NCBI GenBank assembly: GCA_023630585.1
Contig: CM042539.1
Coordinates: 5,775,755-5,839,754, forward strand
Length of the DNA stretch: 64,000 nucleotides
Direction: 5' to 3'
DNA from: Cranoglanis bouderius
Taxonomy: Eukaryota > Chordata > Actinopteri > Siluriformes > Cranoglanididae
In this document: one piece after another, positions 39,419 to 52,400 of the stretch
How positions within the stretch are numbered: the first letter of the stretch is position 1
Layout of the letters: each line of letters starts with the position of its first letter
Notes under the pieces: model-generated
The model's input: only the letters and a program-made list of their open reading frames with translations
Database searches by the model: none
Told to the model about the DNA's origin: nothing
Translations under genes and position numbers: made by a program

Positions 39419-41008
39419 GCAGTGGATATAAAAAGTCTACACATCCCTGTTAAAAATGGTAGGTTTTTGTGAAGTAAAAGATAAATGATAAATGACAGAT
39501 CTTTTCTCACCGTTAATGTGCAAATTGCAAAGTGTACAAATAAAGTGAAAAATAATCAGAAAATCTTATAGGGAAAAAAAGAAAAAGAACAAACTGTACA
39601 ATACTCTAGTTGCGTAAGTGTGCACAGCCCTAAACTATTGCTTCATTGAAGCACCTTTTGATGTTATTGCACCACTCAGTCTTTCTGGGTAAGAGTCTAT
39701 CAATGCGGCACATCTTGACTTGGTAATATTTTCCCTCTCGTTCTTGCAGAAACCTTCTAGATCCATAAGATTGTCAGCGCATCTCCTGAGCACAGCCCAC
39801 TTCAGGTCACCCCACAGATTTGTAATTGGATTCAGGTCTGGGCTCTGGGTAAGTTATTCAAAAACATTGATCATCTTTTGGTTAAGCCGTTCCTTTGTTG
39901 ATTAGGATGTATGCTCTGGGTCACTGTTGTGCTGAAAGTTCAAATTGCTTTTCATCTCCAGCTTACTAACAGGTGCCTGTCTGTTCTGCACTAAAATCAA
40001 CTGGTATTTGTAACTATTCATGATTCCCTCCCCCTTGATAAAACCCCCAGTTCTGGCTGAAGAAAAGCAGCTCTAAAGCATGATGCTGCCACCACCATGC
40101 TTCACCATGGATATGGTGTTCTTTTTTCTTTCTTTTTTTTTTTTTTTGCAACAAACATACCTTTTAGAATTATGGAATTATTATACCTTTTGGAATTGGT
40201 CTCATCAGACTATAACACATTTTGCCACATGGTTTGGGGTGATTTAGTTGAGCTTGTATGTTTTTTGTTCCATGATAAAGGGTTTCCGTCTAGCCGCCCG
40301 ACCCCACAACCCAGACATGTAAAGAGATTGTTGTCACATGCAGTGAGTAATCAGTACTTGTCAGATATTCCTGCAGCTCCTTTAATGTTGCTGTAGGTCT
40401 CTTGGCAGCCTCCCTGGTAAGTTTTTGCCTTGTCCTTTTATAAATTTTTGAGGAACATCCTGTTCTAGGTGAGCTCACTGTGGCGCTCCATTTTCTCTGT
40501 TTGTTGACAATGGCCTTCGTAGTGTTCCATGGTACATCTAATGTTTTGGAAATTCTTTTATTCCCCTCTCCTGATCGATTCCTTTCGACAAGTGAGATAC
40601 CATCCAGCTTTGTAAGCGCTTTGAGGACCACGACTTCAGCATTCAGACGAAACCAAGATGATGAAAGGCCTACAGAAACAGCTGGTCTTTATTTTGGGGT
40701 TAATCAGAATAATGTTATTGATGACAGCTGTATAATTACTTTTCAACATGAGACTGAATGTGATTAGTTCATTCTGAACACAGCCACACCCCCAATTATA
40801 AAAGGGTGTGCACATTTATGCAACTAGGTTATTGTAACTTTTCCTATTTTTCCCTAAAATGTTTCTGATTGTTTTTCAGTTAATTTTATACGTTGTAATT
40901 TCACACTGAGGTAGAAAAGGTTCTGACATGATTTATCTCTGTTTAATTTTTTCATCACAAAAAGCTGCCATTTTAACAGGGGTGTGTAAACTTTTTATAT
41001 CCACCGTA
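39419..41008 (-). mobile_element. Tc1-like transposon, old copy
   Basis: Ends GTGGATATAAAAAGTCTACA (39422) and the complement of GTGGATATAAAAAGTTTACA (near 41005) are inverted copies. The minus-strand interior encodes a decayed transposase: N-terminal part at 40631-40290 (ISKTLDVPWNTTKAIVNK, KLTREAAKRPTATLKELQEY), followed by later parts in other frames (CATGGTGAAGCATGGTGGTG complement near 40095). Confidence 0.83.
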
Positions 41009-41658
41009 GACAGAGAGACAGATAGACAGACATGTGTATACAGAGAGGAAGACAGATAAAGTTACAAAGGTTCTCCAAATGAACATAAGTCACATTCTTT
41101 ACTCGCAGTTCTTCTTTTTCTGCCCTTTTCCCGTTTGCAAAATAATAATAATCGGAATAAAACTCTAGTAAACTGGTAATGGTCTCTTTATCACATCTGT
41201 AAAATTCAGAAACAGTGAATATCCATATCTACAGTTTTCAGAAAACATCTCATCATTTTCACTTAGACAATAAGTCCACTTGTGGATATGACAATATGTC
41301 CATAACCCAAAAAAAAAAAAAAAATTACATATAAAACATGGTTCAATTTTACATTTACATTTACATTTATTCACTTGGTGCACACTTTTAGACAAAGCAG
41401 CTATCAAATGAGACAGAATCCAAAAATGATTAAAAAATATTGTATGTATATATATTTATATATATTATTTTATTTATAATGTTTGCACCAGTTTAAACAG
41501 GAAGAACAAAAATTCATCACTAGACATGAGAGTTGAAGTTCGTCTCATGACCCACAGTCCATTTTAAACCTACAGTTTCTTTCTGTTTTCTGAAAGATTG
41601 AGGATATTGTTGCCCAAAAAAAAAAAAAAAAAATTTAATTAAATTAAATTCAGTTGAA
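41009..41658. other. 3' flank of the SH2D1-type gene
   Basis: Contains a fragment of a dispersed repeat at 41345-41425 (ACATTTACATTTATTCACTT, then GACAAAGCAGCTATCAAATG), and poly(A) runs. On the minus strand it would include the 3' untranslated part of the neighbouring gene. No further gene. Confidence 0.5.
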
Positions 41659-44600
41659 TCATTCATCTGGTAGCACGGCAACATAATCAGCCGAGTCCAC
41701 GTCTAAGAGAGGAACAGAAAAACGCAGGGATTAGAAAATGTCTATTTTATTAGTTAAATGAAGCTAAAATAATAATTTGAATTGTTTGTGGGGGTTTTTC
41801 GCTCACTCTCGTAGTCCGGTTCATCGTTACTGATCACAGATTCCTGATCTGTTTGTTTCCTCTTCACAGAGTGACGCAGACGAGTTGCTAAACCTTGATT
41901 TCTCTTCTTATAGTGATGAACAAGATCTTCCAGCGTCTTAAAAAACCTCTCCCGCACGCCTTCGCGGGTCTGAGAAGACAAACAAGTTGATTACTTTCCT
42001 GTAACAGCACATCCTAAAATGTTTTAATCCTCTTACACCGCAGCAATTTACCAACAATACCAAAGACATTTTTTTAGTATATTAAAGAACGACACATCAT
42101 ACTGTAGGTTGGGGCATGTCAGTGAAGTTCGTTCCTGTTGTCACTAACATTATAGCAGCTATAAACAGTCCTTCTTTCACCAGCGTCTCTTTTCTCTCTC
42201 TCTCTCATGAAGTTAATAAGACAAGAAAACCCCAGCTTGTCGTCTTTTGCCACCGAGAAACCTCAAAGAAGCGTAAACCCCTCTGTTACAAAGAGCTGAC
42301 ACTGGAGACTCCTTCCATAAATATTACATAAACATCTCCTTACTTTTAAAATAAGTGGAGCTTCCAACATACGAGTCTCAACGTATTATAATTAGAACAA
42401 ACGCATTAAAGTGCACCTATTATGCTTTTTTTAGATATTACCTTTCATGTAGTGTGTTATATAATAGCTGTCTGTGAATGTAAAAAGTCTGCAAAGTTTC
42501 AAAAATCAAAAGCGCACGACAAATGGAGTTATTGACTCCCAAAAGAAAGAACCGATTCTGAACAGCTGAAAAAGACTCGTTAGTAATTCCAGACTTACTT
42601 CTTGTACAAACCTACGTAGGTCTGTAACAAAAAACCTGCCTCTGGTCTTCACTGGCTGCTCACGAACAACGTGTACTTTGACCCGCCCTCAAACATAACA
42701 GTTGAGGTTGCGTCGTGAAAGAGTTCAGTTCATGTCTAGAAGACATTGTTCTCTGCCCTGCAAAACCAAAACCACTTTGCATGGACTCCCGAAGGATGAG
42801 GATGTAAAGCGTCAGTGGTTAGAGTTCATTTTAAAACGATACCGCAGCAGTTCAACTCCGACCTTCGTTTGTGTTTCCTGATGGCTGCTTCTCAAATCTA
42901 GCTGAAGTCAACGCGGGATTTACGAAACGATTATCCATTGAACATGGGGCCGTACCCACTTTATTTGGACCATCTTGCCCCTCTGGATCACAACCTGTAA
43001 GTATGATTAATTATTTATGTATATATATGTTGTCCACTACTTGTAGGGTTGGCGATTCGATTCCCGGCCCACATGACTCCATGTGCCGAAGTGTCCTTGG
43101 GCAAGACACTGAAACCCAAGTTGCTCCCGATGGCAGGCAAGTGCCTTGCATGGTAACTCTGCTGCTATTGGTGTGTGAGTGTATGGGTGAATGAGACACA
43201 GTGTAAAGCACTTCGTGAACCGCAAAGGTTAAAAGGCACTATTTAAGTGCAAGCCATTTACCATTTACCAAATGCATGGTTTTGTGTTGTATACATGTAC
43301 AGCCAGTGCACAGCTGTTAGCCTGTTAGTTGTTAGCCTCTGCTAACCAGCTAACTCACATTATTGCCAAACTACATATAAACTTACCACCGAGAAACGTC
43401 CTGTTCTTATCGTGCTTGCGATGGTGGTTTGGGTTTATCTTCCGATGCATCGTTATCGGACTCGGGCTCAAATTGGTAAGGTAAAACTGACGACATTATT
43501 ACGGAGCTGAAACTCGGATACGGTAGTGGACGTTTCCTTTCCGACACGCGCTGAAAGCGGTAGACCAATCACAACAGACTGGGACATCTGACCAATCAGA
43601 GCAGAGTAGGCTCTCTGGAAGGAGGAGTTTAGAGTGAACGGATCCTTGAACGAGTCGTTTGTGACACTGGGGGGAAAAAGGTGATGCTGCAATGTAAATT
43701 ATGAGAAAATGAAAGTGTTTTTTGGCCTTGGATGCATGTAAACCTATTGTATGAGACCTTTAAAACAACATTTGGCATGTTTACAAACCATAATAGGTGC
43801 ACTTTAATATAAACCTGCACTATCAAAAATCAAAGTTAACATGAATATGCAAAAGTTTGTACACCCTTACAACAAAATAAAATATTTGTAGCAACATTTT
43901 GTCTCACAAAGTTCATTAAAAATGCTTGAATGGTCATATTAGTATATTATATCAGTTCAAAAGTTTTTACCCCCTATGTGATGTGATATGAATATTATCT
44001 AATGACTTACCTTTTAGCTTTATATCTGTCTTTTTATCGTTCTTACTTACATGCTGCCTTTTTCAAATCAGGTTTGGCGCCCGAGAGGCTGATGACAAAT
44101 TTTCAACTTCTCTTTTTTTAATGTACCAACATTTTATATTTTAAGTAATACATACAGGAGGATGCAATTACAAAAAGCTGCATACAAGCAATGAGCAATT
44201 TATGGCCTTCAAGGTCATGACTGTATCGCATATACACATTAATAAAGTTATGACAGAACAAAGAAAAAGAAGCTAATTTAGAAAAAAAAAAATTTAATTG
44301 TCAAACCTACTAAAATATTATTTGTTAATTGCTAAAATGAGAAAAATAACTACATCTACCAGCTACATACACTATTTTTAAGAACTGTCACATGAAAAGA
44401 AACATGCATGCATGGTGTTAATACTTCCTGTGGAAATATCTCACACTATGTCTCACACAAACACCTTCATTTTTATACAGCTCTGTGTTAAGCCCAATTA
44501 GTAAATAACTCGCCTGCTTTTTTCAAAATAGATGACAACAAGTTACAATTAATATCAATTAAACAACTTGGAAACCCTGCATATCAGTGAGGGGGACTGA

Positions 44601-46119
44601 GTCCTATAAGTGTGGTGTGATATTAAAGCATGAAATAAATTGCATATTGCATGTACTTCATTTCAGCGCACAGACGCCTCTTTACAGTTGATCTTGTGTT
44701 GATTAAAAGCCATATGGTCTGAAATAAAATCAACTTCCTGATGAATATTTAATGTGTTAGGATGATGTTTCTCTCACTCACCTGTAAAGTGTAATATCCT
44801 GTATGAGTTTGTAGGATCCTGTATGTGTACACCACTTTCTTTTTGCTGTCGGAACAAATAGAAAATCCGTTAATGACAAACATGCACCAGTTCAATTATT
44901 CAGCAACAACAACAACAACAATAATAATAATAATAATAATAATTACATTCACAATAACCATAACTATTGTCATGCATTCCATAGCGCCTTTCTAACACTC
45001 AATGTTGCAATAAATAAATAAATAAATAAATAAATAAAAGACTATTAGCAAGAAGCAAAGATGAATTTCTTTGTATCTTGGTTTTGATTATTTATCATTC
45101 AATTAATCAAAAAAAGGCCAGCGATTCGAATATTATGCTTCCTCATTTGTAATCTTTTTTTATTTTGTGTTTATGATAATAAAAAAAATGGTAATGCTTT
45201 TATTTATTATTTTATATTTTATAATATCTCATATCAGGTTTTTATATTATTTACAGTATATAAGCCTCATTATTTCAAAACCTGAAAAACAAAGAAAACA
45301 AGAGCACTAAATGAAATGAACAAACTGACTAAAAGAAGGAAATAATAAAATAAAAATAATTTAAACGATTATTATTTTACTTCTTATTGCGAATCAAGGT
45401 AAAAAAAAAAAAAAAAACTCAAAAGGGAAAATCAGATTGGCTTTGCGGTTGTGATGTGGTGTATAAAATGCTGACTTGCAAAAAACAATTGTGTACTATA
45501 AATCATCTAATATTTTTTTTTAAAAATCAATAACAACAACCAGAGCAGCTACAAAAACTGCAACAGATGACTCAAACAATGTATATTATAATTACTAATA
45601 TATAAAATAATATATGAAATAAACAGCCAACAGATTTTTATTTAATGAGACCCTGAAGGACCTTGGATGTATCTTGCATGTGACATGGATAAAGAATAAA
45701 CGGATAAAGAGGGGTGATAAAAAATGCTGTAGTTATGGATTGCTTGGTAAGTTATGTCTTGTAAAAGGCATGTGGCCTTCTTCTGGTTTTGAGGAAGGGT
45801 TATAGGGTGGGAAACTGAGAGACTGAAGAGATAACATCTGTACGTGTGAAGCTTCAGTATAACTTATCTTCATTCAGTTTTTTTTCAGAGTTCTATGTCT
45901 GCCTGCATTTATTTTCTGAAGGTATACAGAATAGAAACCTTTAACTGAGTAAAGATTAAAATAAACGAACACTCACAAGACGCAGAGGCACAGAGCTCCA
46001 TGGATGGTCTCGCTGTCCCGGATGAGATACGATCCGTCTTTTCCCTTTGCAGACAGGATCTCCTCGCACCGTTCTCTGGTGATGGGACCGTGGTAGAAGA
46101 GCAGATCCATGTGCTCCAT
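41659..46119 (-). CDS. SH2D1 (SAP/EAT-2) family SH2 adaptor
   Basis: Four exons: 46119-45977, 44845-44782, 41969-41807, 41702-41659 (stop), all GT-AG with matching phases; 137 residues. A single SH2 domain fills the protein: FYHGPITRERCEEIL, then GKDGSYLIRDSE with the phosphotyrosine-binding Arg in the FLVR-like strand, ALCLCVLFKKKVVYTYRI, then TREGVRERFFKTLEDLV and NQGLATRLRHSVKRK. The short C-terminal tail has two tyrosines, PDYENVD and ADYVAVLPDE, like the tail of EAT-2 (SH2D1B) and unlike SAP. The position matching SAP Arg78 (Fyn contact) appears to be Lys. Members of this family are cytoplasmic adaptors for SLAM receptors of lymphocytes. I am sure of the family but not which orthologue, so no symbol is given. 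Human SH2D1A and SH2D1B are not on 3q13. Confidence 0.9.
41990..42409 (-). repeat. R1 repeat, left part (split by transposon)
   Basis: Reverse-oriented R1 copy: CTGTAACAGCACATCCTAAA, TGACACTGGAGACTCCTTCC and AGAACAAACGCATTAA. Its continuation TTAATATAAACCTGCAC stands at 43804-43820 beyond the inserted element. Confidence 0.8.
42410..43803 (+). mobile_element. Kolobok-like DNA transposon with THAP-like remnant
   Basis: Begins AGTGCACCTATTATGCTTTT and ends ACCATAATAGGTGCACT, inverted copies of about 19 bp, flanked by TTAA (42406-42409 and 43804-43807). A remnant reading frame from 42734 (MSRRHCSLPCKTK, LHGLPKDEDVKRQWLEFI, then TPTFVCVS and a stop, then CFSNLAEVN in another frame) follows the THAP zinc-finger layout CxxxC, Trp, CxxH with the His lost. 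TTAA targets plus a THAP domain are features of Kolobok elements. No transposase core is left, so this copy is non-autonomous. A SINE fragment lies inside. Confidence 0.72.
43030..43268 (+). mobile_element. SINE fragment inside the Kolobok-like element
   Basis: Same SINE family as 35993-36280: TGTCCACTACTTGTAGGGTT, box B GATTCGATTCCC, GTGTCCTTGGGCAAGACACT, and the tail ending CCATTTACCATTTACC. The 5' tRNA-like part with box A is missing. Confidence 0.85.
43830..44780. other. Intron 2 of the SH2D1-type gene, remainder
   Basis: AT-rich. 43850-43960 begins with ATGCAAAAGTTTGTACACCC, a tip found on degraded Tc1/mariner copies, but no body is readable. No gene. Confidence 0.4.
44846..45976. other. 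Intron 1 of the SH2D1-type gene
   Basis: Contains (AAC)n-(AAT)n at 44906-44943 and (AAAT)n at about 45009-45038. No supported gene. Confidence 0.6.
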
Positions 46120-46372
46120 CACCACGGTTCAGTCACCTCAACAACCTCCACAGGAACTGCTAACACAATCCTCTTGAACTGAACCACAAATTAAAAAGAA
46201 ACAAACAAAAAAAAAACTGTAGACTTGAAGTAAAAATTAAAGCAGTTGTTCTAAATAAAAATCCTCAGAAAAGCATAAGATCCATTGGTGATGTTAAGTG
46301 AATTTAACTTCTACAGAAGCTTGTACACTCTAACATTGCGGCTGTGTGCTGCAGTGTCACACTTCACACAGG

Positions 46373-46459
<87 letters not shown>

Positions 46460-47130
46460 TGTTTGTGTGTGTGTGTGTGTTTATGTGCGTAGTATGTTTT
46501 CATGCACATATTTCCAATATGCAGACGCTAATTTTAAAAAAAGATCTTCCTACAGGTCATCGTTCCATCGTGGCTCATTTCCTTTTCTCTGCAGCCTTTA
46601 TTTTATTGTTTATTTTTTAAATATCACACATGAAGTGAAGGATTATTGATATTGATATTGTTATTGATCACACTATGGTGCTGCTGAATTCTGGATTGCG
46701 ACTGGTTAGAAGAAAAGTATCGATTCATTTTCGATAAATAGAATCCACTGTACACTATAACAGTATATACTTTTGGCCATATAGTGTATAAACCGCCAAC
46801 TTTTTTTCATTTTAAGTCCACAGAGCTTTATTTTCTAAAGATGACACAGTTCTCTTAGTACAGTCATTTTGCACACTTTTTAAAAACGCAACCATTTAAG
46901 CCTTAAACAGCATAGCAAGGCCAATTACAAGCACATAATAAGGCTGAAATGATGCAATTGCCCACTTATTAGCTGAAACGTTCTCCTCATTGCACAGTCC
47001 ATTTAACCAACATATTTAGCAATAACCTGTTTGTACTGCCTGTAAGTTGCTGTCTTGCCTGACTGCCATCAATCTGCCATTGGTTGCTTGTGTATAAAGA
47101 AAAGACATAAATAACAAATGCATATGGTTT
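46120..47130. other. Upstream region of the SH2D1-type gene
   Basis: A (GT)n run at 46375-46482 lies about 260 bp upstream of the start codon, with a fragment of R1 (CTGAATTCTGGATTGCGACT) near 46684. Promoter elements cannot be pinpointed. Confidence 0.45.
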
Positions 47131-47135
47131 AAAGC

Positions 47136-47312
47136 AGTGGTCACCAACCCTGTTCCTGGAGATCTACTTTCATAAAGCCTTCAGCTCCAACCATAATGGT
47201 GGCCACCTGACCATCTAATCACTGCCTTAAGAAGTTCTTGATCAACTAAAACAGGTTTGTTAGATTTTGGTTGGAGGTGAAATCTGCAGGAAGGTAGATC
47301 TCCAGGAACATG
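47136..47312. mobile_element. Foldback MITE-like element
   Basis: CCTGTTCCTGGAGATCTACT (left) mirrors AGGTAGATCTCCAGGAACAT (right), and TTCAGCTCCAACC mirrors GGTTGGAGGTGAA. An 80-bp imperfect inverted repeat with a short centre; a dispersed non-autonomous element of fish. Confidence 0.75.
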
Positions 47313-47594
47313 TTTTATTTATTTATATGGAATGGATAGTCTACATTTTATTTCGGGGGGTTGTATGTCTTTATTTATATTTTATCTAAGCATTGCTGAA
47401 GTTAAAAAAAAAAAAGGACACACCTTTTTCATATCATACCTCCACTGCCCACAGTCTCCTCCTCACTTGTTCTTAGAAAAAAAGCACCGTACACATGAAA
47501 ATACAAGAGAAATAAGCAACTAATACTATTATGCTATTACTATTACTATAATGCTATTTCCTATTTCATTTAAAAATATACAATATATACAATA

Positions 47595-47723
47595 TATAAT
47601 ATAAAAGGGAAAAAGAAAGCACACCCTCCTTCAATCCTATGTTTTTTATTAATCAGGGCCTCAGTAACAATGGTGTGGTCCTCATCAACTTCTGTAGACA
47701 AGCAAATAAGCTCAGGTGACTAC

Positions 47724-47787
<64 letters not shown>

Positions 47788-49135
47788 CACACTAGATTTT
47801 GTAATTCTGTAGTCATTTTCTCCCGAAACGTAAACCAACATTCAGAAACCAGTCTGGAAAAAAATAAGTACACCCTATAATTCAGTAACATCACCTTTAG
47901 CAACAATAACTTGAAGTTTTCTGAAGGTTTCTTTATGCATCTCTCTCGTTGTTTTCACCAATCTTCTTCACTGATGTTTGAGAGCATTCGTTTATTCACA
48001 GCTATCTTAAGATCCAGTCACAGAACCTCAATAGGGTTGAGGTCTTGAGGTCTTTGACTTGGCCATTCAACACCTTCATTTTCGTCTTCTTTAGCCATTC
48101 AGATGTCGATTCGCTGTTGTGCCTGTGGTTATTGTCTTCTTGCATGACCCAATTTCAGCTAAGCTTAAGCTACTGAACATGATTTGTTATCGGCAGAAGA
48201 ACAGAAGTATTTCCAAGACCAATTATTTAACCAGGTGTTTATATTGCTCATTTCCATTTAACTTTGGAAGGACACCTTTGCTCTTGGCAAACTTCATGCC
48301 ATTTTAAGCATTTACATTTACATTTATGGCATTTTGCAGACGTTCTTATCCAGAGCGACTTACAGAAGGTTACTGCATTACAACACGCAAACATCTGCTA
48401 GGAAAATGTAGCTACCATGGTCTGCTACAGTAATGTAAGAGTTTACGAAATACACATATCATATTCCTCACAATATTGGTCAAAGAACTCTGACTGAGAA
48501 TCGTGATCTCAATTCTGAGCCAAAAAAAAAGGATTCCCCGTTCCATCAAGAAACATGCGTCACTACTCCTGTGACATCATTCAATACTCAGGCAAATGTA
48601 TCAGCATTTTACTCACAATTTTCTGATTGTGCTGTCATGAACACAAACATTTAATGTGCACACAGAGGCCTGTAGGTCACATAATGAAGCTCTTGTGGTT
48701 TTCTTTATATCTCTGAGCATTAAAAGGTCTGACCTTGGACTAAATTTGCTAGGATGCCCACTCCTGGGAAGATTGTCAACTGTCATGAAGGCTCTCTATC
48801 TGTGAACAATGCTTCTCACTGTAGAATGGTGAATTTTAAATTGTTTGGAGACGGCCTTATAACCCTTTCCCAGATTGATAAGCAGCAACAGTCACTTCTC
48901 TGAGGTCATAGCTGATGTCCTTCCTTCATGGCATGATGTAGACACACACCTGAGTGCTCCAGAACACCAAACCAAACAAAGTTCTGCTTTTATAGATGTA
49001 GCTACACTTCTTGATTATTATAACTAATCTTGTGCATTGCTTTAATAACACCTGGCTGCTAATTTCTCTCTTAATGACAGTAGAAGTAGGATGGGTGTAC
49101 TTATTTTTTCCCACCTGGTTTAGCTTATTCAAATA
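47595..49135 (-). mobile_element. Old Tc1-like transposon remnant
   Basis: The left part (AAAGCACACCCTCCTTCAAT) and the right end (GGGTGTACTTATTTTTTCCC) frame minus-strand text of a Tc1-like transposase (complements of KHTSK-like and QDNNH-like parts near 48110-48160). It is heavily decayed. A (CA)n run at 47727-47790 and a dispersed repeat at 48303-48445 (GACGTTCTTATCCAGAGCGA) are inserted. Confidence 0.68.
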
Positions 49136-49471
49136 GCAACATAATTATTAATTAGGTTAATTAATGTTTCATTAATTGGCTGTTTTTGTCTGTACAGAAA
49201 TTTACTAAATCAATGCACAGGTTTTTAAATATCTGTTTCTTATTGGCTGTCACCAGGTGAGGGGTTGGGGCTAATCTCGAGCTCCCTTAGTGAGGAAAGC
49301 AGGGAGGATAAAGAGAGTGATTTAGCACTAATCTGATTAACACACTGAGAAACGCTCCCTCCGTTTGAGTCGCACTCAGGATGAGCCTCGCCATGCTTTC
49401 ACAGGTTTCATCAACGCCAGATTAGCAGGTATGAATTTTAACATGTTATAGTGACGTCACACAGCGGCGAG
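49136..49471 (+). promoter_or_regulatory. Upstream region of plcxd2
   Basis: Region directly before the plcxd2 start codon; probable promoter and 5' untranslated sequence. ATTGGCTG (CCAAT-type, about 49175 and 49241) occurs twice. No TATA box is clear. Confidence 0.35.
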
Positions 49472-52400
49472 ATGAAGACGAGGCCGACGGGTGACACCAG
49501 CAATGCAGACTGGATGGGTTCCCTGTGTCCTTCAATCACCGCCATGCCGCTCAAATACCTCGCCGTGCCTGGTGGGTCCGTAATTCACCTGATTATCTCC
49601 ACCATCACCAAGAGCTCCTTTTAGTCCTGAAGAAATACATTAATTAAAAATTCTCAGTTATGTATCATGCACAAAGATATTGGATTCTTTTAAAGATATT
49701 GTTGAGGACTTTTTTATTCTGGAAATATTTTGATTTAGTCAAAAACTCTTATATGATCCCTCGGGCAGAGCAGGAAATTTAGAAAGTGTTTGGTTTTTGT
49801 CATTAATTCTTCCTTTGAAATAGTCTCTCTATTCATTTTTTTAATTTAGTCAAAAACTTTATTATATTTCTTCCAGATTAAAGCTTAAAGTTTTTGTTAA
49901 AGTGCTTCTATGCATGTAACAATCGTATAATATGAATACTGAGAGAAGGAATGTTTATAAATGAGATCCTTCGGTTTGTTAGATCTGGTCTGTTTAACGT
50001 TAATTTAAATTTGTTTAAAAAAGAGATAAATAAGAGACAAAAAAAATTATTTGAGGCAAAGCAGAGTTAACTGGAAATAATTAGAATAAAATGCATTTTT
50101 GAGAAAGAACCCGCTCTTGTCCTGGAATTAATTCACTCACACCACACATCAATATGCTTACAGTACCTTACAAAAACTGACTTGCAATGTTGTTAGGTTT
50201 TTCATTTCAGGATTATGTTTATGTTTTTCCAGGCTGGAAAAATATAGCCCCGCCCCCTGCTGAACCAGATCCTCATTTACGTCATGTCGGAGAATCCACA
50301 AGGACGGGAAAACTTTCCACACATTACTGTTGCGCTTGCTGGATAAAAACTGCAGCCTAGTTATCTATCATTAGCTAGCATTAGTATATATCTGTTTATG
50401 TTAAATATTAGTGATTAGCGCATCTCTGAACTCAGAACTGAAGCAGGTGGTGCAATTTATCTTCTGTAATTTATTACAAACTGAAAAATAATCTCCTAAA
50501 AAAAACTCTTAAATTCTAAAAAAATTCCTAATCTGAGACTTTTAAGACTTCTTGGATGCACGCTATGCTCTTGTAGCTGAGAATTGTCGGAAAATTCAGG
50601 GCTCCCAAAATTCTTCTGATTATTTGCATAAGCAGGAAGCATACTATATGCTTAGTTCATTTTCATTGCAACTGCAATCTATTTTTACAGATAGCAGGGG
50701 GTGCTAACTACCACAAACCACAAACTACTTTAAGTTTTGCTGCTATGTTAGAACTTCTTGTTTTTTGGTTCTGCTCTACACTTTAGGTTCTCACGACTCC
50801 TTTAGTTTCTGGGTGGACGAACAGGCTCCGGTCGGCCCCGATCAGAAGGCGTTCGTCAAGCACCTAGCGTTCGTGTTCCGTCTGCTGGCCAAAAAAGTGA
50901 TGAAGAAATGGTCCATGACTCAGAATCTGACCTTCAGGGAGCAGCTGGAAGGCGGTATTCGCTACTTCGACCTCCGAGTCTCGTCTAAACCCGGAGAAAC
51001 AGACCACGAGGTCTACTTCATCCACGGCCTGTTTGGGCTCAGAGTGCGAGACGGACTTTATGACATCAATGCCTTCCTGAACGCTCATCGCAAAGAGGTC
51101 ATCTTCCTGGACTTCAACCATCACTACGCCATGATCGACGAGCACCATCGCTATCTCATTAACATGCTCAAGGATGTTTTCGGATCGAAGCTGTGCAAGA
51201 TCAACGTGGTGGAGGACATCACGCTGGACTACCTGTGGGAGAAGAAGTACCAGGTGCTCTGAGATTTTAAGCACACTTATGACTAATGCGAGCTAATTAA
51301 TAGCAATTAAGCGGCTAGATATTAGGTATGGCAGAAGGACTTGCTCTAATTTGCATATTCATGCATATTCATTCAGATTGGTGTTTTTAATGGTGTAGAG
51401 AGTTTTCAGGGTTATTTCTAGTCAATTCTTCAGACTTATTTTCCAACTCTCCACATTTTTAAATAGCAATCTTCAAGGGTACTTTAAACAAATTTCTTTA
51501 ATACGATTAAAGGCGTCTCTAATGTTGTAGGTCAGGTCGGAGGTGTTACTGTACACTGACCCTAATCTCAGAGATTACAGTCTTACTTCCTCTCATGAAG
51601 ACACCCTGTTATATTTATATGTTCGTATTTTTGTGCTCATTTATTTTTTTATTAATATTCGCAGGTCCTGGTGTTTTATCATCACCCGTCTGCTAAGAGC
51701 TGCCCACTGATGTGGCCTGGCAGTAAAATCCCAGCGCCGTGGGCCAACACCACCGACACCACCAAACTCATCCAGTTCCTGGAGACCACACTGGGCGAGA
51801 GGGCCAAATACGGCAGCTTCCACGTGTCCCAAGCCATCCTCACACCTCGCATCAAGACCATCATCAAAGGCCTGGTGCAGGGGCTGCGCAACTACCTCGT
51901 CGAGAAGTGAGTTAACGAACCGGGTTAAGGGAGGTTGATTCTGGTGAAGTTTTCTGTAAGGAGACGTTTATTTAACATTTGTAGAAGGAGTCTCCAGTGC
52001 TAGTGCTTTGTAACAGTCAGAGGTAAAGCTGTAACTCAAGTCTTCAGCACAGAGCAGTTTACTATTTGTGATTTTTCAATAATTTGACAAGCTGCGTTTC
52101 AAGAGACAGAAAAAAGTTGAGGCTGGTGAGGGAACAGGAACTAACCTGAAACTTTTCACGGATGTTCCACATCTTTAAATGTAACTACTGTATAAATGGA
52201 TAAAAAGTATGACTTTTATGTCATATGTCAAGTATGATGATTAGTTTCCTATAACAGCACACCCTGTTGTGTTTTATTCCTTACATAACATGTACATATC
52301 ATATATAGTATATTAATGTTTACTACTTCATATAATATTCTAGATTCTACACTTATAAACCTGTAATTGAAACAAAAGTGATCAACACAAGGACTAGTTA

